A program made the translations under genes and the position numbers. Below, one piece after another: positions 1 to 10,432 of a stretch of DNA of 64,000 nt. Where the stretch lies: positions 17,273,667-17,337,666 of the forward strand of contig OX424568.1 of assembly GCA_949152475.1 (NCBI GenBank), given 5' to 3'. The notes beneath the pieces were generated by a model that was given only the letters and a program-made list of their open reading frames with translations, made no database searches and was not told where the DNA came from. How positions within the stretch are numbered: position 1 is the first letter of the stretch; the number at the start of each line of letters is the position of its first letter. Source of the DNA: Terebella lapidaria. Taxonomy: Eukaryota > Annelida > Polychaeta > Terebellida > Terebellidae.

Positions 1-1398
1 TTACTGCCTAGGACTTTCAAACAAGTGACAGTGCTGTGGTGCGAATATGTAAATATTTCTGTACATTGCTGTATTACATTGTTGTTTGGTGACTGAGAGA
101 AAGCTAATTAATTACCCTATGTACATTTGTTTCTGTGATTCATAAAGATAGTGGAAATGCTATTCCCCAACAGTTGGTGGTTGTTTCACAATGAACATTT
201 CAAATCTGCTTATTTGCTACCTAAAATACTACTTGATTCATCTTTCAATCTTGAAAGATGAATATTTCGCGTTGGCGGAAATAGGTTGTTACTTACATTC
301 ATTACGCTCTAGCTGGACCATGATTGCTTAACAGGGATACCCGATTTGAACACGTTATTGTGGTACACTTATATGTTCGCGTCTGGAGCCACTACCAGCT
401 TTAGAGTGACTGGTATCACGCCTTTCTACTCAGTAGCCACGTTCTGGTTCCGTCTACATGATATTGAGATATCTGGCTATAAAGCATGAAATTGCTTATG
501 TATGGAACTATCAGTTGAAAATGCAAAATTGCTGGATTTATTATTGGAATTCCGCAAACTGATCAAAGTGCAATTGTTAGAAATTTGTTCGGTGAATTTT
601 TATCTTCAGTTTAAAAAAAATATTAAATTATTCATATATGACTCATATACAGTTTTTGTATGTTTTGTCTGGCTGTCGTGAGCAAGTAATGTTTGCAACC
701 AAAACAAAAAACAAAATATGTTGTTCGGAAACATCCTCAATGTTGTTTTTCTGATTCGGTGATAAACTTGGTGAAAACAAACACAGTATCGATCGAACAA
801 ACAGAGTTGTTGATCCCAAACATATATTTTTATTCTGGATCGATGATATATCAAATATTCGTTGCCATCCAGTCAGTGATTCATGTTTCGAGCTTTGAGC
901 CGTGGATAAAAATTAAGCAAACAGTGAACAGTGTGATTGAACTCCGCTTGGTACCCCTTAATCACGGCCATCTGGTTCCTAGAATACCTAGATTTGTGTA
1001 ATGAACATGAAAATGGACGTTACTTTCATTTCCTGCAGAGGATTGTTAGGAACGATTTTTTTCTGTTGGTTAACGATATGTTCGAGTGGGAAACTGGTGA
1101 CCAAATGTACAAAAATGTGTAATCATAAGGATTACACAAGCGCTTGATACATCGTCATGTATTTACAGCGTCTTGTTGAAAAAAAAAGTTGTCACATTTT
1201 CTGGATACCTAAAGTGCCTCTTCCACAAGAAGACACAGTAAAGGCTTAAAAACCATGTGTATTTATTACTGCCAACATTCAAACTGTCCAAACTTCTAGA
1301 ACTGTGAACCTTCATTTCGTTCGGAATGAAGGGTTACCCAGATAAGCTCCACACCTGAATCCAAGTTTACAGTATACTTACATTCGTCTATTAATACA
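1..1398. other. Non-coding, no gene seen
   Basis: AT-rich sequence with short runs of A and T. The open frames here are short, overlap on both strands and show no recognisable domain or splice-site context. I see nothing to annotate. Confidence 0.6.
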
Positions 1399-1829
1399 TT
1401 GCAGAATGAGAATACAATGTATCGAATACATCATATTAACAAACTGAGCCAAAAAAAACACTGTACAGATGTCGCCAGTGGGGCTGTGTATGAACACCGG
1501 TTTGTCCACGTTCTGTGGTCCGCCAAGCAAGGGACTGAGGACCTCCACATCAACCACAAGGAGGCGCTCTCCCTTGAGATCGCCGCCTTGAACTGGGCAC
1601 ATCTGTGGGCTAACCAGAAAGTAATTGTGCATTGTGATAACCAAGCTGCTGTGGCTATGATGAATAACGGGACTTCGAACAATCAAGTTGTCATGGCTCT
1701 GGCTCTCGGCTTGCTTTAACTTTCGCAGCAATCTATCTTCCCGGTTACCAAAACCAAAGAGCTGACGCTGTGTTCCGACTGCATGATCCTCAGTATTTGA
1801 ATAAAATGAGAACAATGTTTCTCAGTTAG
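1399..1829 (+). pseudogene. DIRS-like retrotransposon RNase H fragment
   Basis: This is a fragment of the RNase H region of a DIRS/tyrosine-recombinase type retroelement, the part that removes RNA from the RNA:DNA hybrid. What I see: a block reading INHKEALSLEIAAL, then VIVHCDNQAAVAMMNNGTS, which matches the usual VHTDN-A-V-NKGTS arrangement of this family. The family's next block (YLPGYQNQRADAV, then RLHDPQ) follows in another frame at about 1704-1829, so there is a frameshift near 1700 ahead of the TAA at the end of the first frame. No RT, no recombinase and no terminal repeats are present nearby. The piece is a dead remnant about 430 bp long. The family call rests on motif recall rather than a search. 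Confidence 0.65.
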
Positions 1830-3831
1830 GTCTTCATGTATGTAGGTTTGTCTCTCATTTGCCTTCCAGGATCGAATAGTTCACCTATAGAGCGGGCATC
1901 ACTTCTGTCCTGATCCCTACTCTAACTCAACCTTTGGACTTTTGCTTCAGGATGTATATTATAAGTAATGTCATACTATCAAACTATATACATGCATCTT
2001 GTGTTTCTTCCCATATCTCATATCGCACATTTGTATCAAACGTGTACATTGCATTTTAGTTAGTATGTAGTCTAGAATAAATGCCATTTTCAACCCTCAG
2101 ATGTGTTTGTTTCCCTAAGGACTGTCTAAGAGCGTTGAGGTACTGTGTAGTAATATGTCATTATGATTAGTAAAAAGTCATTGTGATGAAATGCTCATCA
2201 TTAAGTGAACATTATCATTTGTGATCAAATTGAGAAATATAAGAGGAGTCACCTGTATGTCGTGTCGTTTAATGTGTAGGTAATGTAATGTAATGTGTAT
2301 GTATGTAAGACAAATTATTCTGATGCCACTGGAAAAGAACTTCTCAATTACATATTAGTGCAGCAGATTATGCTGAGTACGCTTTGGTGGTAAAAGCACT
2401 AAAATTGAAACCATTCAGGCTGAGTACATATATCGATTTTAGCTACAATACCGAGTCATATTTTGTGTCCACTGAAAATGATATACAAGGCACCAATGTT
2501 CCAAATGACCCAACAGAACACAGAAATTTTAATTTTATCATTTTTAACGCAATTAATGAATGAAATCCTGGCAAACTGATGTTTCATTAGAAATTAATTG
2601 CAGCGGAGTGTCCTTCGATATTCATGTACAATGTGTCCATGAATCATAATGAAACAACATTATTAATTTGCATAAAGACAAAAGGTCGTCGAAATGTTGT
2701 TTTCGCCCATTTCCCGATCCGATTAGATATAATCCATTTATTTCAAAATTTGGAATCTTTTTGATGTTGTTTCGGTATTAGAAATAAATATTACCATTAC
2801 TATACTCATTTGCATTAATGCATGCAATCAGATACAACTGCCTAGATAATTCACAAGTGATTATTCCAATGGGTCATATCGCAAGATTACAATCTTGAAA
2901 CCGAATCTTGGGCCAGTGCTGATTGATACATCAAATATGTGTGCTCAAAAAAAGTAAAGGTAATCAAGTGACTCAAGGATTAGAATAAAAAAGAAAAGAA
3001 AAATAAAGTTTTGTGGACTAGTATAAGAAAAAATCTATTTCGTCAAAAATGTTTACATGTTTACATGTACTGGGAGTAGGGCTAATTTGTACTTATAATA
3101 TTTTGCTTCAAAATAATACGGGCGTTGGGGTGGCTCAAGGATTAGGATTTTGTAAAAAAAAAAAAAAGATAGTTTATGTAGTGTTGTTAAAAAATCCAAA
3201 CGCCCTTAGTGTTTTACAATTTACAGCAAAGCAAAAACGTGTATTTCGCCAAGTAATAAATAAATCTAGATAATAAAGCATCCGTTAACGAGCAGCTAAC
3301 TTCAAACCGGTATCATATCGGTGCACACCTGGTATCCAACCGGAATCTCCGTGTATCCAATCAAATAGTGCCTTTAAAATTTTCGTGGCATGAATGCAGT
3401 CTTAGTGGATTCTGCATTAAAATGTTGGTGCTTTGGAGCCACAAAGCTTCAAATATCGCAGTACGTGTTGTTTTGACAAACTTTGAGCAAGACCAATTTG
3501 TAAACAAACCCTCAAATATCTATTATTCCTACGATCATATGACGTATTCACTTTTATATTACTGCCCAGTGATGTAACTCGCAGAAAAAGGAAACAATAT
3601 CTTGATTTTCTTCCCCTTTTATACCTACAGAGAAGCGTGGGGAGTGGTCGTTTATTTTTGGCGCTCTTGAAAAGAGGCGGGTGGAGATTTATATTTATTT
3701 TTTTATTTTGGCACTGTCAGATCGATACGGGCGGGATTTATCTTTTAAATATAAAATATTTTGAAGGTTTTAGGGGCGGCGATGCCAACGACCAACATTG
3801 TAATTTGGACTGGCCTTACCACAACGTTATG
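1830..3831. other. Non-coding, no gene seen
   Basis: AT-rich intergenic sequence with a (TAATG)n-like patch near 2280 and a poly-A run near 3156. No open frame here looks coding. Confidence 0.55.
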
Positions 3832-4134
3832 TTAATCTATTTCAGCATGACAAAGCAGGAGAATCAACATGTCAGTGCCATCCCTTGTCAGTACTGTGTC
3901 CTCCCGAGCTGAAAACATTGCCATGCATGTTATCAGTTTATCTACATCACGGATTCTAGCCAGTTGCTCATGTGCTGCCTGATATCCATTCTGATACAGT
4001 AACCAGCCTCTGATTTCACCTTTGCTCTGATAGTTCGATATGCAAACTGACTTGATCACCATATTTCTCTTCACTAACTTCCCAAACATTGGAGTACAGA
4101 ATTTTCTGACCAATTCCTTTTGATTGTTCCACAT
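3832..4134 (-). pseudogene. Decayed fragment with a TDMLILLL motif (uncharacterised family)
   Basis: An open frame of 100 residues reads toward lower coordinates. Its end carries TRDGTDMLILLLCH, preceded by an acidic IRDVDKLITC segment. I recall this pairing (a position normally EADT, followed about 25 residues later by DTDVLVLL) from uncharacterised, often element-linked proteins in invertebrates, where the acidic residues may be nuclease-like. In this copy the first acidic block is altered. There is no start context and no neighbouring exon. Other open frames at 4016-4270 do not extend it. This is a weak call: it could be a chance frame, although its composition is protein-like. Confidence 0.3.
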
Positions 4135-5272
4135 TGATCCAATCTCCTTTGTCCAGATTTTGACGCGGCCTATTGTTGGTTACTAGTTTCGTATGGTTAA
4201 TGCAGAACTGACTGAATGAATGTTTACATAGTTGACATAGCCTCAGCCCACAGTAAACGCTGGGTCTCATTTATACCCCTATACTGACACCCCAAACGTG
4301 AATCTGCTGGAAATCGTGAATCATTCCCAAACCGTGAATTGCAAGACGTGAATATTGAAACAATCTCACGAAAGGTGAATGTACATCCAGCAAAACATGT
4401 ACAGTTATGACCTCCATTCTACTTCATAGTAACCATGTGTCATAATGCACCAATTGTATGCGAATGTTATTGACCGTACAATTTCTAGTGCTAGAAACAA
4501 CCATTCCAAATGATGTGATCAAGTTTTACTGATCAATGACGGTATGGACAGGAACCAACTCAAATTTGGTTCATATAAATAATTTATTTCAGAAATTAAA
4601 TCGATTTGTTTCAGCATTTAGGATACACAGTTATGAAGAAAAAAATATATAAATATGACTGAAACATCAGAAAAAATACAATGCACTCTTCGGGAGAAAA
4701 GACCATTCTAATATACGAACCGAAAATCTGAACTGATCTGGATGACTTTATTATTCATTTAACAGATATCTTATACGTAGTGATAAAGGTGCCGAGTATT
4801 CAGTAGAAAATGCAAGATAATACTAGTTCATTTGCATCGAAAACATGCACTCATGGACTACGTAACATCAACATATAATGAAGCAAAATTTCAAATGCCA
4901 CTGCGAGAGGGGGAGGGGGGGGGGGGTTGACATCAAACTAAGATGAATATGACTCACATAAAAGTTCACATAAAACCTTCATATACATGCAGCTCGTAAC
5001 AAATTTCTGAATCTCGTTCAAAATTTCAACAGAACAATTACGCTCCCAATTGATGTCTAGCATCGGAGTTTGAGGTTTTGGACAAATGTGGTACCTTACC
5101 GGAGGCCAAGATTCTCTGAACATGTCTGTAGGTTTACACGAATTAACATTGCATGAACAAAATCAATCTCTATTCATATTAGCTGACCAGTGAAGTGACC
5201 GGCATGCAGGGTTTTCGCTATGCATGAATGGTTTCCGATGAAGAGGGCATGTATTGCAACGAAGGTCATTAT
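4135..5272. other. Non-coding; G-run at 4909-4926
   Basis: No gene is seen. The only notable item is a run of G with a single A at 4909-4926, a simple repeat that could form G-quadruplex structure on the plus strand. Confidence 0.5.
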
Positions 5273-5380
5273 TACGGAAAGCCGGTGGGGACTTGGGGAT
5301 TGGGATTTCCGTATATTAGTAGTAAACCAAGGTTTAATACTACGGAATTCCCATTCCCATGTCCCCATCGACTTTCTGTA
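5273..5380. repeat. About 100-bp near-palindrome (MITE-like hairpin)
   Basis: The sequence starting GAAAGCCGGTGGGGAC at 5277 is nearly the reverse complement of the sequence ending GTCCCCATCGACTTTC at 5376. The arms continue inward through TTCCGTA to a centre near AAACCAAGGTTT, giving arms of roughly 46-52 bp with a few mismatches and small gaps. Overlapping open frames on both strands here arise from the palindrome. It is probably a short fold-back element or a collapsed inverted duplication. I could not identify a target duplication. Confidence 0.7.
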
Positions 5381-5860
5381 CATTGTAGAATGCTCTCAAC
5401 AAATTTGCAACTGGAGCAGTGTCACAATGCCCACAGAAAACCACGACAGGGAGAGCTATGGAAGTGTGAAGCCGGTCAATTCAATCTCGTCGACTCGGGT
5501 TTGGGCCACAGAACGGGAGAACCCCGCTGATATTCAGAGTGGTTGTGATTCCGGTTGTGAAGATCTATGTGTACCATTAGTTGTGGCTCAAATCGTCCGC
5601 CCCAGTCCAACAGCCGTGAAAAAGCTAAAACAATGTCAGACTTATTAATGACAACAATATATTTCAATGCAGACCTTCGCCCACTGATTTATCCAATTTA
5701 CAGGTTGAACACATTTTCAACGCAGCATTCCTGTTTGCAGACTTTTTTCTTCTTTTCGTTACCGACCGAAAATAAAAATAGACAAACACGAATCGTTTAT
5801 AAGGGGCATAGCAATTTTCAATTAATTTCATCACGGGGGTTGATCGGATGTAGTAACAAT
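5381..5860. other. Non-coding flank, no gene seen
   Basis: Short open frames (for example 5476-5667 minus and 5567-5884 plus) overlap each other and have no domain. I see no gene in this stretch. Confidence 0.5.
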
Positions 5861-7781
5861 TGTTACCGCATCCCGCCACGGTGACCACGCCAAATGCCGG
5901 TTTTTACAATGTGGTTGTTTTTCTGTGTTTTAGACAGAAATCTTTGTGTCGGTAGCAATTTATTTAGACTATTAAATCTTTTAGCATGTCTCTTTTTGTC
6001 TCTCATGTCTCCGAGCGTGTATTGGTTGTAATAGATACTTACATTTGATTGATAAATGTGTATTTAAAAATACTCGAAGATGCAGTAACAATGAACACGT
6101 GATGCAGTAACAATTTTTCTTTTATTCTCAGGGATGCAGTAACAATGTTATTTGTCTCTGGTATTTAGCATGTTTCTAAAATCAAATTCAACATATACTG
6201 TTATTTATTGTATTTATAGCAGGAAAAAACATGATTTTTAGTCACACGAAAACATTTGGAGACTAAATTTCGTTTCTTATATCTTGAAGGTCAAATTCAT
6301 GATACCTAACTGTCCATCGGTGTGATAATAAATTGACAGGGGATAAAACGATTGTACAACATATCAACGTGCAATCCTAGATTCCTAGATCCTAGATCCT
6401 AGATCCTAAAAATACTCGAAGATGCAGTAACAATGAACACGTGATGCAGTAACAATTTTTCTTTTATTCTCAGGGATGCAGTAACAATGTTATTTGTCTC
6501 TGGTATTTAGCATGTTTCTAAAATCAAATTCAACATATACTGTTATTTATTGTATTTATAGCAGGAAAAAACATGATTTTTAGTCACACGAAAACATTTG
6601 GAGACTAAATTTCGTTTCTTATATCTTGAAGGTCAAATTCATGATACCTAACTGTCCATCGGTGTGATAATAAATTGACAGGGGATAAAACGATTGTACA
6701 ACATATCAACGTGCAATCCTAGATTCATAATTGAGTACTAAAACAACAAATGACCAACCTAAATATACTAACATTCAAGCATTTCACCTATTTTGCGATA
6801 AAAATAAAGTACGGTAGGGGTATGTAATATTTGTCGTTATGAGTTTTCAGAATATCAACGTAAAATCTCATATTTTAAAAATATATTAAGACATGATATA
6901 CCTCGTGTAGCAGTGTGACTGTTTGGGTTTTCTACAACCCAGAAACTTGTGCACAGCTCTGCTATTTTGGGATGAAACATTACTTTGACATACATGTATA
7001 GGTCAGGCCTGTTATAGCAGGGAGGGAGAGGGAGTGATCATGGTTACGAGCCAGTCATAAATAATTATACATTGAACCGAAGTGTCTTGACATGGGGGAA
7101 TAAGTGGTCAAGTTATAAACAATAATGTATTCTTAAACAGGTTTTTTTTTATTATAATCATAATAAATCCACTGGTCTTCAGTGTAACTGTTTTGTGTAT
7201 TGTCATAGTGTTTACACCAAATTGTCTTGTGGTACCACATTGCTTTCTAAAACGGATGAAATATGCAGCACCAAATGACTAGAAATATTTGTTACATGGA
7301 ATCGATGTCTCACATTGAGTACACTACTTAGGCCTACATGTATGTATAGAACAACATTTTCTGACTTCTGAACTTGTTAAGACGACGATTACATCTTATT
7401 TTTAGAGAATTCTTTTCGTTTTACACTTTAACACGTGTATATAACTGTACAAAGTATGTGCATGATATCAGAAAAAAATATGTGTTCATAAATAAAATGT
7501 GCTATGGTGTTGAAAACTATTGTTACTGCATCTTAGAAAGATTGTTACTGCATCCTGAACGGGCATTCAATAATTGTTACTGCATCTTTGATTATTTTAA
7601 AAATATAATTACCAGAGATAACATGACATGACAAGTGTGATTATGACTATTCACGGATGATAAACGATTCAGTAGTTGAACTAATCGCTACAAACATGAA
7701 GAATTCTGCCTGAAACAGACGAAAACAACCACTTTGTCAATACCAGCATTTGGCGTGGCCATCGTGGCAGGATGCAGTGAC
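5861..7781. mobile_element. Non-autonomous fold-back DNA element with subterminal motif repeats
   Basis: The two ends are inverted copies of each other. The left end reads GTTACCGCATCCCGCCACG, and the reverse complement of the right end reads GTCACTGCATCCTGCCACG. Both continue through CCACGCCAAATGC. Similarity continues inward for roughly 270 bp. In the left arm the 14-mer GATGCAGTAACAAT occurs near 6079, 6101 and 6134, and again in a duplicated block near 6421, 6443 and 6475. In the right arm its reverse complement ATTGTTACTGCATC occurs three times between 7519 and 7590. The interior has no coding capacity. This is the layout of a MITE or fold-back element with subterminal transposase-binding sites. 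I could not assign a superfamily or confirm a target duplication, and the exact ends are uncertain by some tens of bases. Confidence 0.65.
6066..6726. repeat. Direct tandem duplication, 342-bp period
   Basis: 6066-6384 is repeated at 6408-6726 with no difference that I can see. The copies are separated by a short CTAGATC-type repeat (CCTAGATCCTAGATCCTAG). The block lies inside the left arm of the fold-back element and doubles its GATGCAGTAACAAT motifs from three to six. The identity suggests a recent event, or a local assembly artefact. Confidence 0.85.
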
Positions 7782-8062
7782 CAGGTTTCTGATCCGTACG
7801 CGAAAAACACTTCTAGCCCCAGAATGTAATCTCTATGTATTATGATAAACTTGCTTGATAATCACATATCAAACACAATACAAATCATTTCCCAAATGGA
7901 GGGAACAGTGCAACATCCAATTCTAAGAGCAGGTTCATGAGATCTCTTTGATCTAAGTGGTCTTTCTGATCCCAGATCACTAACCTGATCCGTACGTTCG
8001 TGTGGGATCGGGTTTTGTGATCCGGGATCAGGTTTGTGATCCGTACACAAAAAACGCACCCA
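7782..8062. repeat. GATCCGTAC-containing inverted/direct repeat cluster
   Basis: The phrase AGGTTTSTGATCCGTAC followed by an A-rich tail occurs at about 7783-7812 and again at 8028-8058. Between them, 7967-8024 forms an imperfect hairpin whose arms both contain GATC and CGTAC. It may be a second short fold-back element abutting the larger one. Boundaries are not resolved. Confidence 0.4.
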
Positions 8063-8622
8063 CAGTTCTGACGTTTTGAAATGATGGAAATTTTATGTTT
8101 AGGACGTCATTGTGACGTCACTATATGTCGTAGGGCCAAACCAGGGCCAAACGTCGGATATATTGGTCTCAATACCATCCTTTCTGTACAACTCGAGATC
8201 GAATGGACATTTGACAATTTTGCTGGAGGAAGGCTTCACTTTATTATAGTTTTTTTTATCTTTTACAACAGTTTTTGTATGTCTTCATCGTGTATGGATA
8301 CTATCATACACTAAAGACATCGTTTATATACTTCAAATCACCATATTAAATGCACCCCCATGTTAAAAGATAAGGAGGCGTCAGCTGGTTATTCCCAGTC
8401 TCATTGGAATTTGTCATCGATCAGTACTTCCGCTATTCAACCCTTTTCTATCCAAACTTCATTCACACTTTCAAAACGTTATGAACGTGTTCGAATCTAC
8501 GAAAGCGTTCAAAATATTATGCAAGTGTTCAAACCTTTATGAAAGCATTGATGAAGTTTCGAACACGTTCGATATGGAAGATATGACCCGTGGCAGATCA
8601 CTCACCAAATGATGAAACTCAC
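8063..8622. other. Intergenic or intron sequence
   Basis: No domain-bearing frame is present. A (GTTCRAA)-type repeated phrase (GTTCGAATCTACGAAAGCGTTC and similar) lies at about 8470-8570. If the exon at 8623-9063 is real, this region is its downstream intron. Confidence 0.4.
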
Positions 8623-9063
8623 CAAAGTACGGAACTATGGCTGAACAAAGACGCCACGCTACACAAGGGAAACGGAATGGCCTGTGAATCAATCGTTTCG
8701 CGGCCAAGCCTCCATCGTTGTGGCATCTGAAGACACGAATTTGTAACCCCGACATCCCCTCAACAAAGCTGCAAGCCTTCGCTCGTCCTAGCGGCTTCCC
8801 AAACTTGTCACTAATGAGGGATACCACGTAGAGTTCACCATCCGTCGAACTGCTGTAGCCAAGGTTTTCGACCAGCAAGCCGACGTTAAACGTTGGCTTG
8901 GATGCGCTGACACTGGCGTCAACATTGATGTCAGTCAAACATGGCGGGATCTCAGTGGCGGAGAAATTCAGACAGGCGTTGTTATTGAAGTCGACAAGTA
9001 CTGTCAAGTTGTTGCCGCTTTGATCAGTCCTGCTGCCACCATTATAAGTCAGGTGTCCCATTC
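8623..9063 (-). CDS. Probable single exon of an extracellular protein, unrecognised domain
   Basis: A 441-bp exon is predicted on the minus strand. On its 5' side is a pyrimidine-rich stretch ending TTGCCAG. On its 3' side is a strong donor, TTTG|GTGAGT, at 8623/8622. A second GTGAGT lies 17 bp further on, but it would give a length that is not a multiple of three. Both exon ends fall in phase 1, so the exon is symmetric (1-1), which is typical of shuffled extracellular domains. The 147 encoded residues contain six cysteines, several N-glycosylation-like NxS/T sites (NLT, NFS), and alternating hydrophobic strands (LTVLVDF, FNVGLLVENLGY, ELYVVSLI, GLQIRVFRC). A beta-sandwich, possibly of galactose-binding type, is conceivable, but I do not recognise the family. 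Neighbouring exons were not found in the window. Confidence 0.5.
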
Positions 9064-9473
9064 CTGGCAACCAAATGCAAATGGTAAATAGTCTTTATAT
9101 AACAGTTGTCAGAAATACAAAATAAAATGAAACGAAAATGGTGATTTGTCCTAAAGCAGGAGGGAAATTCCGGTCGCTAATTGTCTGATTACTGTTGTCA
9201 AAATAACAAGAGACAACATGGAGGAGGTGAACTTGTCTCATTGCAGGTATCAAAACAGTTAGTTTTTATTCGTTTGTTGAAAAATATTTCTGTTCAATAT
9301 CCATATCCTGGTTCCTAAACTGACAACAATTGACTCTCGATTATGCGTAGCAATGCCCGATCAGCATAATATTATAGTTCGTATTTGTAATGTTGCATAT
9401 ATATTTCCTAGTTCGAATCTGCCCAACAGATTAGCATATGTGTCTAGAACGATACTTCTGAGTTTATTGCAGT
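9064..9473. other. Non-coding, no gene seen
   Basis: Sequence upstream of the exon at 8623-9063, read on the minus strand, and left flank of the LTR element. I see nothing else. Confidence 0.5.
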
Positions 9474-10368
9474 TGTAACAAAACCATGCAACTGCCGCGC
9501 TGGAACGTTCGTTAGGAACGGTCACGTGATCTACAAAGTCCACTTGCGAAGACACCGTTCGCGGAAGAACCGTTCGCGGAAGCACGATTGCGGAAGTATC
9601 ATCAGCGGAAGCATCGTTCGCGGAAGAACCGTTCGCGGAAGCACGATTGCGGAAGCATCATCAGCGGAAGCATCAGTCGCGGAAGCACCGTTCGCGGAAG
9701 AGGAGCCTTCGCGGAAGAACCGTTCGCGGACGCAGTCTTCACCACGTGGAGAAGAGTGCGGAAGATACGTTCGCGGACGAAGATGCACGCGCAGCCACCC
9801 TGGCTATATAAGGGAGAGCGGACGGCCGCTCTGAGAGCACTGCAACAGCGACATCGACCGTGGGGAGATCGTCACCGCCACAGCCAAGGGACTCGACGAA
9901 CTCCGTGCGGACGACTCCTTCTTCAGGGCCTTAGAGTCAACCGGGATTAGACCGACTACCTGGAGAAACCATTCGACTAAACGGGACAGGAAACTTCAAC
10001 GGGAAGGGACAGAGTGACGCCGCCGGCTAAGAACTCTTTTTAGTTGTGCCCTCGTGCACTATTTATTTTTGAAATGTGATCATACAGTGCTCCATGTCTG
10101 AACTTCATATTTGTACGTCACGTGGGTGACCAGCCATACAATTGTAAGTTGATTTGATGTATATAAATCTTCAATTTATTTACATCTGAGTTGCTTCTTG
10201 CCTAAGTGAAGCCGGTAAGCTACGGAGTGATGATACACCAGCGTTGGGGAACGCCAGATTAGTGACGGCTCTCGAATCACAACGAGCGGGAGTTACATAA
10301 AGTCTATACGATCAGAGAAACCAGGTTTTTTGGGCCACACCGAAAACAAGTCATTACCAAACGTCACA
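9474..10368 (+). repeat. 5' LTR
   Basis: The LTR begins TGTAACAAAACC and ends ACGTCACA. It has the same length and nearly the same sequence as 17610-18504. U3 contains the TTCGCGGAAG array and a TATATAAG box at 9805-9812. R probably starts near 9835, around GCTCTGAGAGCACTG. No standard TGG-type primer-binding site follows directly; the next bases are ACTTTGCGCACGTGACCAGG, and the CGTGACCAGGATC part of this also appears in the primer site of the 45-50 kb element. Confidence 0.92.
9547..9812 (+). promoter_or_regulatory. LTR enhancer array (TTCGCGGAAG units) and TATA box
   Basis: I count eight exact TTCGCGGA cores and about six decayed ones (ATTGCGGA, CAGCGGA, AGTCGCGGA) between 9551 and 9776, mostly at a 15-bp period. 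About 30 bp further on is TATATAAG (9805-9812). The core is an imperfect dyad, TTC-GCG-GAA, of the TTCNNNGAA form. This is the expected place for U3 activator sites. Which protein binds is unknown. Confidence 0.7.
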
Positions 10369-10432
10369 ACTTTGCGCACGTGACCAGGATCCCCGAGGGT
10401 CTACTGCCAGGGAACGAACCTCAGCATCACTC

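Noticed and set aside
9526..9950. Arg/Ser-rich and Glu/Ala-rich open frames in several frames over the LTR array
   Set aside because: They are translations of the 15-bp TTCGCGGAAG repeat, which stays open in many frames. The region is LTR U3 with a TATA box.
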